From Peribolospora baueri (lineage: Eukaryota; Basidiomycota; Peribolosporomycetes; Peribolosporales; Peribolosporaceae): 64,000 bases of DNA. Made by a program: the position numbers and the translations under genes. Positions within the stretch are counted from its first letter, which is position 1; the number at the start of each line of letters is the position of its first letter. The stretch covers positions 1-64,000 of the forward strand of contig JAMDHS010000075.1 of NCBI GenBank assembly GCA_029717555.1, given 5' to 3'. The notes below the pieces were generated by a model. The model saw nothing but the letters and a program-made list of their open reading frames with translations. It had not been told where the DNA came from and ran no database searches. Below, piece after piece: positions 10,201 through 20,599 of the stretch.

Positions 10201-12445
10201 CGCCTTGAACAGACTGGACGTCACTTCTACGTCGTCCACGCTAGCTCCGTGGAACTCGCTCGCGATCTTTGCCCTTTTCTGTAATGAGATTAGGAAATGT
10301 CTTGGATTAGGATTGCGAACGTGGTGCTCCTAGCTCCGACGACACTTGCCTTTTGCGGGCCACCCTTTGTGACTCGCTGCTTGAGCATGCGTTCCTCCAT
10401 GTCTTCTGTGACCTTCCGCTTTGGCGCACGCTGCAATTCAAAAAAATCTGCCACAACAGGAGAGAACCGTCAGTTCTGAGTGAGGGAATGTCCCGAGATG
10501 GGGCGGATGCGCGTACCGTTCACCGTCATACATGTGGAGATGTCCTTGTCCTCTCGGATGCGTATAGCGCGAGGGAAGCGCATGGTGTAACCCATGGCAA
10601 AGTCGGCACATCCGATGATCTCGGAAGATTTGACCTCGAGAACGAAGGAACTGAAAACGCAGAAAAGAGTCGTTCGGCAACTGTCTATGCAAATTTCAAA
10701 AGAAAATGCTCCTCACTCCTTAGGCGAGATCCACAAATCCGGACGATCTGCTGAATTGCCGCTGAACACCAGTCCGTTCGGGGGTTTGTTGGGATTGAAC
10801 TTCTTCCACTTGTCCGAGGTGAGCTCGCTGATCGGATAGAGTGAAAGGATGAGGCGGAATCTCGTGAGCAGATGAACAGGACAGTTTACCATAGCTTGAC
10901 AAGGAGGCTAACTTTATTCGATCATACTCCTCTACGCTAAGACCTCCGCCGACCTTGACGAGCGACATAAACCTGAAGGACAGGGGTGGGTGAGAACAGG
11001 TCTCCATGGAGCGTTGCCCTCACTGGGACGGCCTGAACTCACTCCGGCTCATCCAAGGAGGAGTTGTTCGTCCGGAGACCATCAATGAATGAAGACAGCC
11101 TGCCGCCTCGCTTGCCCGAGCCATACGTAGCGCCTTGAAAGGAAATCCAGACGGACGTCTTCAATAGGACCGTCGGCAACATATCGCAAAAACCTTACTG
11201 ACCGATAACCATAACATCCACGTTCTCGCCCAGCTCATCGATATACTCGGGCTTGACTTTGATCCAAGTGTTCTCGCGACCATTGAGAACGTATTGGCTC
11301 TTTGGATCTTTGACGATCAGCCCCTCTCCCCTTGCCACAGCAGAAATCGAGTCTGAGGAGCATCGGTCGTCGCCCTCTGACGATGACGAAAGCCGCGAGT
11401 GGATCCACGTCCGTCCTTCTGGCACTGCGGCGTCTCGCGAGGATGAAGCTACGGTCGGCGGTCCGGCCGCTAGAACACCCTTGTCTGACAGCGATACGGA
11501 AGATGGAGGGTCTGCAGGAGAATCGCATCCGAGAAGCCTCACGGTCTAGGGCGGAGAGGAGGATATGACGACGTTAGACGATGCAGAGCTTCGGGACTTC
11601 AATAATCAGCGACGCTCTTTACCGCCGCAGGCGGATGTGAGCATGCCATTGCTTTTTATTCACGTCAACCTTGAAAGGCTGATCGCGCCACCGTCTCTAT
11701 TGGCCATTCGACCACGTTCAGGAATTCCAGCCGCAGCGGGAAGGACAGCCAAAAGCATTGGTCGACGAGCCTCGTATGGGCGAATCTGCGCAGGCGCGAG
11801 AGTACGATGAGAACATGATCTTCCGGCATCTGTGAGCTGAACTTTGCATTAGGACCGGATCCCCGGCGATTATCGACTGGTTAAAACGTTATTTTCTTTC
11901 CTTTCTTCTTGTCTACTTTGCCTCAATTTTCTTATTTGCTCTCGTGCTGCTTTTCCTGCAGCGTCTTTTACATGGACTCTGCATATCGAGACGGAGGACG
12001 ATGGCGGGACTTTGAAAAGGTCAGTTATTCACGTACACCATGTGCCCTGTCAGCCTGCCTGGCCCAACGATGCCGATCGTCGTTCGTCTCTCCTTTTCCC
12101 AATAGCCTCTCCGAAGCAGCCGACCTCCTATCGAGAAACGGCGGGGTATTAACGAGCAACTTGAAGGAACCCAAGCTGACGCACATCGTCGTCAATGAAG
12201 ACAACACCGATCGAGTGTACGAGCTGGTGAAGCTCACGAGCTTGCCGAAGCGGAGGCATGTGGTGACGACCGACTGGGTGCATGGTGAGCTGCTGTGTGG
12301 GCCTTGCGTTCCTTCTCCGGTTCAGCGTCTGTCGTCCTCAGTCGCGCTTCACTCACTTCTTCTGTTGCTTTGCTTGGTACGTTCCGCAGATTGTCTCAGA
12401 GAGGGCATGCTTTTGGGAGAGAGATCATATGCACCAGAGTACTGA
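7241..12445 (+). pseudogene. LIG4: DNA ligase IV, rearranged by an internal inversion
   Basis: ATP-dependent DNA ligase of non-homologous end joining. Plus-strand exons 7241-7558, 7688-7747, 7806-7898 and onward encode the N-terminal DNA-binding part (NWRAKVGPDLYP; CNRRTAEEIKWILP), the active-site motif EEKLDGERIQMHK with the catalytic Lys, and the DGEMLVWDP motif, up to DALDKVMAQR at about 9515. The next part (motif GEGLIVKDP, YGSGKRGG, MRFPRAIRIREDKD, first BRCT domain) lies on the minus strand at 11330-9600. The linker and second BRCT return on the plus strand at 11341-12445, ending SYAPEY. The parts are collinear with normal Lig4 only if 9557-11330 is flipped back. In addition, splice phases do not close near 8.27-8.36, 9.15-9.24, 9.44-9.47, 10.82-10.90 and 11.14-11.20 kb. 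One intron in the flipped part is of GC-AG type. The gene is probably non-functional, but an assembly error cannot be excluded. Confidence 0.85.
9557..11330 (-). other. Inverted 1774-bp segment of the ligase IV gene
   Basis: Left edge: the plus-strand intron that follows DALDKVMAQR ends with a perfect acceptor (GCACAG, 9551-9556), but the next bases are the reverse complement of a different intron. Right edge: the first base of the GEGLIVKDP exon on the minus strand abuts CTTGCCACAG (11331-11340), a plus-strand acceptor for the acidic linker exon at 11341. Flipping the segment rejoins both introns with closed phases: MAQ-R-GEGL on one side and ARK-AEIESEEH on the other. The exons and splice sites inside are well kept, so the event is recent or artefactual. 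Confidence 0.8.
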
Positions 12446-12953
12446 GAGAGGTGGTTGGGAGCAAAGGAAGCGTCGGGGATTGGTGAGATATGGACGCCGA
12501 CGTTCACCACTTCCATCCTTTCATCCCACGTGCGTCAGAAGGCGAGCTAGCGATCGAGCGAGCAATTTAAAGTAGGGATGCAATGATGACGGCCGAACTC
12601 TCTCACCAGCCGGAGTGAGCAGAGATCCTCTGGGCAGCATAAGCTTAGTAAGGTCACCCGACCCGATGGACAGGTCAGTGTGAACACGGTAGACATCAGA
12701 TAACGTGCATGTTAGGGTTATGGCCTCCGCGCCAGTCGGCCTCGGTGATTTGGCTGAAGCGGGGAACCGACGACGACGACCGCCGTCTCCACAACCACTT
12801 CATTCCCTCGGCCTCCCCTTTTCGCACCCAAGGCGGTATTTCAGGGGCAAAAGGGCCATTTAGGGGTAGGACGATCATTGTATACGTACACCGTCGGCAG
12901 GCGAGATTCATACGCGCACCACCTCGCCCGCTTCCGGGTGACGGCTGGTCGTC
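12446..12953. other. Intergenic between LIG4 and the Zn2Cys6 gene
   Basis: No gene seen. It is the presumed 3' end of the ligase transcript and the promoter of the transcription factor. A long minus-strand frame that begins inside the next gene enters here, but it lacks any domain and is judged a shadow. Confidence 0.3.
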
Positions 12954-15900
12954 ATGCTCACCAACGCTGGCCGAGTCGGTCCGAGGCCGGGTTCGGCGTC
13001 GGTCCCCCCTCAGCATGAAGGGCCGAGCCATACATCTGATGACGCTCAATCCAACGGTCAAGACTCGGAGACCGGCAGCAGCAGCCGCGCTCCTCGGCCC
13101 GACACATCCTCGCCAGGGCCGGCCACGGTTGGCTCGTCTTCCGTAGACGTCGTCGACCTCGCCCTCGTTCAAAGACTGCTCGCCACGGAGGAGCGCGCCG
13201 TCAGCAGCGTGGGCCCCGACAGGAAGGTGAGCTGCCTCGCATGTAGGGAGTCCAAGGTCAAGTGCTCCGGCGCTACCGAGGGCACCTGCGCCAGGTGCAA
13301 GCGGACGGGCAGGGAGTGCGTGTTTGAGAAGCACAAGAGGGGCAGAAAACCGGACAGGTTGTGAGTCTATCTCAGAAAGCCCGCTCGCCTTGGTCCACCT
13401 GTGACGCGTGCTTGAAGACTGTTGGGAGCATACGTTTTCTGAACGTCTTTGCTCCTTGGCCACATCATTTCGCAGGAAAGTCCAACGCATCGAAAAATCG
13501 TTTGACACCATCGCCAAGGCTCTTGGCGAGCTACGAGAACTTTCGTCGTCCTCGTCTGCCGTTTCCTCCGGCATATCGGCGTTGGTCAATTCTCATAGAG
13601 ACAGCTTCGATGATGGAGCGAGGTCGAGCAAACAAGAATCAACGGGGGCCTCGTTCTTCCTCCAACGTCCGCCGTCACCCGAGTCGCTCGCCAGGCACGC
13701 CTCCGGGACAGGCCAATCCCCTCCAGGGCGTTCCGAGTCTGTTCAATATCCACCGGCGCCGTCCTCTTCTGCCTTCCCTCATGGTCAACGGCAAGAAGTC
13801 TGCTTCAGATCGCCTCAGCTGCCTTCACCTTCGAGCGCAAGGCGTACGTCAGCCGGCGCCCACGGCTTTGGACGTCCCGACCCCAATCACTCTCGAGAAG
13901 ACTATCATGCTTCCTCACACCATTACCATCGCTTGTCTATTTCGTCATCGTTCTTGGCTCGTCCACCTTTCCACTCGCCGACCCAACAAGCCATCTCTCC
14001 TCATCCGTCTGCCTCGTCCGGCCCATCTCCAGCATCGGCCACCTCGCTCTCGGGTAGCATGCCGTTTCCCTCGGCCATGTCAGCCTCGCCTGGCCCGGCA
14101 GCCCGCCGGTCGTATTCTCCGTCCCTGTCTCCGCCTCGTTGGGTCCGACACAAGCATCTCGTGGACGACGAAGGCGATTCCCATTCAGAGGATCAGACCT
14201 CGATGCAGACGCTGAGCAACCCTCTGCGATTGCTGGCCCAGGCGAGCGAGACGGAGCGGAGGGAAAAGGAGAGGACCCAGGACTGGTCAATGGGCCCCGA
14301 GGGCGACAGTCACGCTGAAGGCCCTTCGTCGATGGATATCGACCCTTCTCTCGGTGAAGGCAAGGGGCCCCCGTCTGACCGATCGGGAGCGCAGCCAAGT
14401 CGAGAAGATGCACAGCCCACCGTTGCTGCTCAGACACGGTCCGGTGCCGGCGTCGCGGGACAAGCGTACTTCAGGAAGAGCATCTTCCATCCCGTCCTCG
14501 ACAACGATGACCCGCGCTTGGACCCTATCGAGCGTGGTTTGCTGACCGAGGAGACGGCAGCAGAGTTATTCGATATGTGAGTTCAGCCTTCTTCTTTGAC
14601 GATTTTTCATTTATTCTCTTGGGATTCGTCTGATATTTCGTCATCCCACTAGTTTCTACGAGCATCACAATCCAATTCTCACCCTCCTAGACCCCTACCT
14701 CTCGACGCTTGCCTACGTCCGTTTCCACTCCTCTTTCCTCCTCTCCGTTATATGCTCCCTCGCTGCCCGCTACGACCCATCCCCTGACGCTCCCACTCTG
14801 TCCTCCTCCCTGGACGAGCACATCCGCCGCGAGCTCATGCCGCGCGTTCTATGCGACGGGTACAAAAGCGTGGAGATTGCTCAGGCTTTCGTCATCCTCG
14901 CTGCGTATCATCCGGTCGCTGATAGCGTCGTCGGAGATAGGACTTGGGCGTACTTAGGCAATGCAAGTGAGCGGTGCTGCTGTGGTCGTATGTCTCGCGG
15001 CCGGACAATTTATTGACGACGACGCCCTTCCTTCCGGTCTTCCGTCCGATTTTCTCTCTAGTTCGCATTGCCACTGAACTTGCGCTTAACTCAGGTATCC
15101 AATCTTACCTCGCGCCGAACGATGAGTTGTTGCAACGCCAGCTGAGGAACCAGGAACGACTGTGGATGAACCTTTTCCTATTCGAGAGAAGGTGAGCTCG
15201 TCGGATCGTGAGGAGTTGAAAGCGTGCGTTGCTGACTTTCCCGTCCATGAAATCAACTTGTGAATCGCCAATCGATGGTATCAGCCTCGCCTCCCAGAGC
15301 GGGCGACAGTGGACGCTCGGTGACGACGCGGTCATCAGGAGCTGTGCGCGGTGGCACAAGCGCGAGTTTGCGATCCCAGAAGACGAGGCGCTAGTCGCGA
15401 TAGTGGAGCTCAGAAGGATTATGGTGAGTCTTCCGATTAGCTGTCCGACGATGACGGGTTAAAGTGATGTCGCCATGTGAGGTCATATGCGAAGGATAAT
15501 ATCTGTGCTGTCTCTCCAGTCGCACCACCACGGCGCATTCAACACCTACGTCCTACCCACCCTCACCCCTCTCCGTCCAGGCTACGTGTCACGAAGGGTA
15601 TCTCCTCTGCCGTCGAACCATGACGCGGAAGGGTCGAGTGAGGTGGCGAAGCATTTCGAGAAGCAGTTCGTGTGTAGGTCGAAGCACGAGGATTTTCAAC
15701 TGGAGTTCTATCGTCGAGAGGTCAACGATGACCTCGAGCGATGGAAAAAGACTTGGTGCGAGCGGGGGGCGGCGACGCGTGAGTCTCGTTTCCATATTCC
15801 CACTCCCAGGCGACTTGCTCGTTTCCATATTCCCACTCCCAGGCGACTTGTTCGTGGGGTGTCTGTTGACTTGTCGCGGATCTTTCAGCAACCGCCTACC

Positions 15901-17408
15901 GCCTCGCTAGAACTGGCAAACTCTATCACGCCTATGCCCAGCTCATCACCCTCTCCCTCCCCCTACGCTCCAAGATCGATGACGAGGCGAAACATCTCGC
16001 GCCCTTCTACCGGGATTGCTACGCTGCCGCCGTCGGCTATCTCAGCCTCTTCTTGGACAAACTCGGACCAGATAAGCTGACTTACATGAGCAACTCGAGC
16101 GTCGTGACTGCCGTGTACTGCGCTATCTTTGCCTTGAGAGTGAGTTTCTCTTTGACGGCATCCTCTCGCCGACTGCTCCTGCGGCTCATGTCACCTCATT
16201 TCGCCCTGTCACAGCTCTCGTCCTTATCACCCCAAACATTCCGTATCATCTCTCCTACCCGCGTCAACGCTCTGGTGCGCTTGCTGGCCGAAGCTCTGGC
16301 CGTATCCGGCCGCACGCCGCCTCATCGAACGACTGCAGTGTCGTCGTCGTACGCCGACTTTCTGTTTGCTGTCTTGAAAAGATGGGAGAATCGAGACGAT
16401 GTGGTGAAGCGGGCGGCCGCTGCACCTGTCCGAAAGGCGACGAGCAAGGCGACTCTGTCCGGCAGCAGTCCGAGAATGGCCAAAATGGAGGACAGAGCTG
16501 GAGGGAGCTCATCGGCTCTGCAGGATACTGGTGACGATGTGCAGTCCGACGGCAATGTTCCGCGAGAGAGTTTGAGCGGTTCGGCCGACCTGCAGTCACA
16601 CTCGTTCGTGGACCCCGGCCCGGAATCGTACGGCCGAGAAAGGGCATCGGTTGGCACGCCTTTCCAGCCTCTCTCTTCTGCCGGCCACGCCAGTCTGCCC
16701 GGCTTCAAGCCTCCAGCTGGTGGCGCTTCCCAGGACGCGGCGGACGTGTCGAGGTCATCTAACGTCTCCTTCGGCACGCAGGCGGGCGCGGGAGCCCGAG
16801 GCGACTCTCAACTCTTCAACGCCCCCGTTTCCATGCCGCTCTCCTCGTTCAATGGCCTCGCTAACCCATTCTCCTCCGTTCCCTCCGCGCCTTCGACTGC
16901 GCCCGCTTCAACTGGCTGGCCACCGCCACCGCCCTTCCCAGGTGGCGGAGGAGGAGCGAGTCTGAATCTGGGCGAAGATCCGAACTTGTCGAGTGGTGTC
17001 ATGGCAGTGGGAGGCGCGGGAGGGGAGCCGCGGGACTGGCTCTGGGGGGTGGATCTGGCAGGACAGAGCAATGAGATGTTGGGTGAGTGCGATGTGCTTC
17101 CTCAGAGTCGTCAGGTGCGAGTGGCGTGTCCTGATCGTCCGCCTTCTCTTTCCTTCCTTTCGCTCCGCTCTTCGTATTCAGATCGTCTGGTCCGGGAATC
17201 GCTCTTTGGCGAAATGTCTGCCCTCTTCCCTTCGGCCCCCAGTTCACCCGGCCCAGGCTTCAGCGGCCTGCCACCAGGTACAACTATAAGTGGTCCGATG
17301 GGCGGTGGTGGCGGTGGGGCGCACGGACAGGCGACGATGGCGTACTTCGCTCCGTCGTTCCCACAGCACCAGCACGACCAGCAACAGCACCACCGACATC
17401 AGCCTTGA
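12954..17408 (+). CDS. Zn2Cys6 fungal transcription factor
   Basis: A nine-exon gene whose phases all close: 12954-13360, 13476-14576, 14653-14966, 15062-15191, 15285-15423, 15520-15778, 15889-16139, 16215-17082, 17182-17408; 1231 aa. Near residue 95 is a binuclear zinc cluster: CLACRESKVKC, a short loop, then CARCKRTGREC, followed by a basic KRGRK linker and a likely short coiled segment (VQRIEKSFDTI). A Ser/Pro-rich stretch follows. The central region, from FYEHHNPILTLLDPYL through TYVLPTLTPL to about residue 850, looks like the fungal-specific regulatory (fungal_trans-like) domain. The C-terminus is Gly- and His/Gln-rich, suggestive of an activation region. It should act in the nucleus. 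The target pathway cannot be read from sequence, and no neighbour suggests one. Intron 6 carries a tandem duplication. Confidence 0.85.
15784..15850 (+). repeat. Tandem duplication inside intron 6 of the Zn2Cys6 gene
   Basis: A unit of about 33 bp containing TTTCCATATTCCCACTCCCA occurs twice head to tail with almost no difference. It lies wholly inside the intron 15779-15888 and does not disturb donor or acceptor. Confidence 0.8.
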
Positions 17409-17984
17409 CCTGATCGAGGCGAAAGCACATGAATTGCCCGCGGGGGAGATGTGAGGCGAGACGGCGAGGGTCGAAGGGGCGAGAGCGCGACCATGTCCAC
17501 GGGCGTGGCCGCGGTCACCAGGAGATGGGTCAAGAGGAGCGAAGGACGTGCTCAGAGGCCATTGCGGCGTGTTGAAATCGTTCCTCGCCGGTCCACGCCC
17601 CGGTGAAATTCAAAGCAAAGAAAGAGACGATCACGTGTGCTGCAGTGCCGCTTCGTCGGCCCGATGGCGATAACCTGTCCAGGGACCGAGGTCACCTGAA
17701 CGGCAAGTGGTGGACGTCCTGTCGCCCTGGAGAACGCCGGGCTGCGGTCGGCTCGGCGAGTGATCGGCGGGCCGGACCGAGAGAGGAAATCGCCGAGGAC
17801 CGCAGTCGACCTCAGCGGCGGGGTGCGTTGGTTCCGGCCGGGGACGAGGCAGATGGAAGAGGGGAGAGGGGGTATATAAAGATATGGATGTGGACGTGAT
17901 TAGCTCCTCCTCACCACGCCGTTCCTTGTTCCCTTTCAGTTGTACTGTATCTTTACTGCCTTAGCATCCTTCCTCGTCCTCTCC
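17409..17984. other. Intergenic, promoter of the DUF1479 gene
   Basis: No gene recognised in about 575 bp. The only clear element is the TATA box at 17873, about 110 bp before the next ATG. Confidence 0.35.
17873..17881 (+). promoter_or_regulatory. TATA box of the DUF1479 gene
   Basis: TATATAAAG, a near-consensus TATA element, lies about 110 bp upstream of the ATG at 17985. Confidence 0.55.
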
Positions 17985-20193
17985 ATGCTCATCGCGTCCA
18001 CCCGCCTCCGCGTCGCCGCTAGGTGTCTCCCGCGGCAGCAGATCATCTCACTCCACGCTTCTCATCGCGCTTCTAATCCAGATGTCGTCCCACACGATGA
18101 ACCCCTCTTCCCCCGCTACGTGCCCCTCGCCTTCCACCGCGATCGCCAGCAGGGATCCATCGACGCCGTGTTTCCCAGCCTCAGCGGCGAGCCCACCGCC
18201 GAGCTGCCCGAGCGCTTTGCCGAGCTCAAGCGCGCGCTCGTAAATGGGGAGACGAGGCGGAGGCAGGTCAGGCAGATGTGGACAGATGTACTGGCGAGGG
18301 TTAAGGAGGACGTGAAAGAAGTCGTCGAGAAGGGGAACCAGGTGAGCTTCCGTTCGTCGGTCGAGCCACACCATCTTTCTTTCTTTCATGACACCCTCTT
18401 CCTCCTCTACTATAGATCATTCCCCAAATTCGCTTTTCCGAGCTTGCCCCCACCACCTCCTCCCCCTTTGGCTCTCTCTCCGACTCTGCCAAAGCAGAGA
18501 TTAAGCGCCGGGGATCGGTTATTATCCGCGGCGTCGTGGATCCGGAGGTCGCTCTGCGTTGGAAAGAGGACGTGCGGGAGTACGTGAGGAAGAACCCGGA
18601 GGTCAAGGGTGGGTGCCGCGATAGCGAGTCCGGCCCTGAAGTCATCTTTTTGGCCGTCCGTTTGCTCCGTTGTGACCTACCCAACCTTCCTCATCAATGA
18701 ACCCACGGCACAGGTTTCCCGGCCAACGATCCCCAGGTCTACGAGCTCTACTGGTCGACGGCGCAGTTGGCCGCTCGAGCGCATCCCAACGTCCTCCACG
18801 CCCACCGCTGGGCCCTCTCTCAGCTCTGGCACTCTTCCGACCCGCTCTCCGAGGTCAGCTTGGGAACGCCTATTTCCTATGCGGACAGAGTGAGGATTCG
18901 GACCCCCGGTGATGCCGTGTTCGCGTGAGTGGCGCCATCGGCCCTAGATTCCTGTTGAATCCTTCGGTTTTACTGTGCTCATCTTCCCTTCCCTCTCGCT
19001 CGCTCCAGCCTCGGGCCCCACATCGACGGCGGCTCCCTAGAGCGCTGGGAAGATCCAGGCTTCCGCGCTTGCTTCAGCTCCATCTTTCAAGAGGCATGGG
19101 CGGGCAGTGCAGACGGGCTCGACGAGCTGAAACCGGACGTCTGGACAAGGCACGACCCTTGGGATGCCACGCCGAGGTTGACGGCTCAGGTCGACCTGTA
19201 CGGTGGTGCGGGTGCTGTGAGTAGACAAGAACGGCCCTGGTCGATGGGCTGCTCATTCGAATAGGTAAGAGATGAGACTGACTCGTCTGGAATTTTAGTG
19301 CTCCATGTTCAGGCCGTTGCAGGGATGGCTATCGATGAGCAGCACCGGCCCGGGCGAGGTGTGTCCTTACCGTAACTTTCGGCCTGAGGCTGCGCAAACG
19401 CGCTGACCAACCGCTCTTGTGGCCACTTACTGTCATTGATCCGCACTCCAGGGAACTCTACGCCTGCTACCCTTCCTCGTCTCTTCCACAGCATACCTCC
19501 TTCTGCGCCCATTCTTTCGTCCGCTCCAACCGCTCCTCTCCCCCTCCTCCCCTTCCGCACGCTCTGACTTTCTGGCAGACTCCAATTGGGTCCTCGACCT
19601 CGACTCCACCTCGTTTCCCGGCAGCAACCCGGGATGTTCCCAGGAACTCAGCGACGAGACGCACCCGCATCTCGAGCTGGGCAAGAGCATGGTCAGCGTG
19701 CCTAAGGTGGAGCCTGGTGACGAGGTGCTGTGGCATTGCGATACGGTTCACGCTGTTGGTGAGTCGTCAATGTGATCGGGCTGCGCACGAGCCGGCAGCG
19801 ACGACGACAGACCATCTTTCAGCAGTGGTTCTCGGAAACGTCCAGGCTGATGCCGCGTCCCACTTCCTATCCCTTCCAGAACCCCATCACAACGGCAAAG
19901 GGGACTCTTCAGTGATCTACGTTGCCCCGATCCCCCTCACCATCCACAACGCTGACTACCTCGGCCGCCAGCGAGACGGCTTCTTCTCCGGACGCCCCGG
20001 CCCAGACTTCCCAGGCGGCGAGGGCGAGAGCGGATTCGTTGGGCGCGGCAGACACATGGACGTGAAGGGACAAGATGGGAGGAGGGCGATGGGGCTTGAG
20101 AAGTTTGTCGTCACGGGTGCGGAGGGAAAGATGATGGAGGGAGAGAAAAGGGTCGTCGAGGCGGCCAATAAAATGCTTTTTGGAAGTTCCTGA
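17985..20193 (+). CDS. DUF1479 family protein, 2-oxoglutarate-oxygenase-like
   Basis: Seven exons with closed phases: 17985-18341, 18416-18608, 18714-18924, 19009-19216, 19299-19358, 19452-19758, 19880-20193; 549 aa. It matches the DUF1479/YbiU-type family, whose members look like Fe(II)/2-oxoglutarate dioxygenases of unknown substrate. Supporting blocks are IKRRGSVIIRGV, HRWALSQLWH, LGPHIDGGSLERWEDP (candidate metal-binding H-x-D), the TLRLLPFL segment and DEVLWHCDTVHAVEP with later His residues. The first 30 residues are rich in Arg, Ala and Ser without acid residues (MLIASTRLRVAARCLPRQQ) and resemble a mitochondrial presequence. In some yeasts a family member is induced by galactose; nothing here shows that. 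The next gene, GCN20, converges on it. Enzymatic role is inference from fold family. Confidence 0.8.
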
Positions 20194-20599
20194 AGGACAG
20201 TTGGGAAGATCATAACGCAGGGCGCTCGTGGTTAGGATGCGCGCAGTTCGCCTGCGATCCGTACAATTTTTCTGTTTCGCCTTTGACATCTTTTTGCCAA
20301 TCTGAAACCGCATGGGGGTCGATTTCTCCAAACTGGACTTTATGCAAGACGGCAGTGGTACCAGGAGAAGGTTGCGTACGGTAACACAAGAGAAGATGGC
20401 GTGCGACAGGACGCGTCAGGTAGTGAGAGCGGATATTTGTCCTCGCCATCGATTTTATTGCTCTATTCTTCCAGTACAAAAGGACCCAAGTCTATCGAGG
20501 GGAGATAGTAGGCAACACATATTATGACTGCATCTGAATAGATTGAAACGAAGGCGCGGCGGAGGCGCTCCTTCATCTGAAGCGAACTCGGGCTCGCGC
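20194..20599. other. Convergent intergenic region
   Basis: About 400 bp between two converging genes. Presumably it holds both 3' ends. No gene or repeat seen. Confidence 0.4.

Noticed and set aside
11547-11549. In-frame TAG in the LIG4 linker exon as another break
   Set aside because: A plausible phase-0 intron ending at this TAG (donor near 11455) would remove it, so it is not counted.
12713-12723. TTAGGG-type matches at 12713, 28617 and 45927 as telomere repeats
   Set aside because: Single units only; expected by chance in 64 kb.
12696-13589. 297-codon open frame on the minus strand
   Set aside because: It lies opposite the zinc-cluster exon, which has a clear domain and closed splice phases. 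The minus product has no domain.
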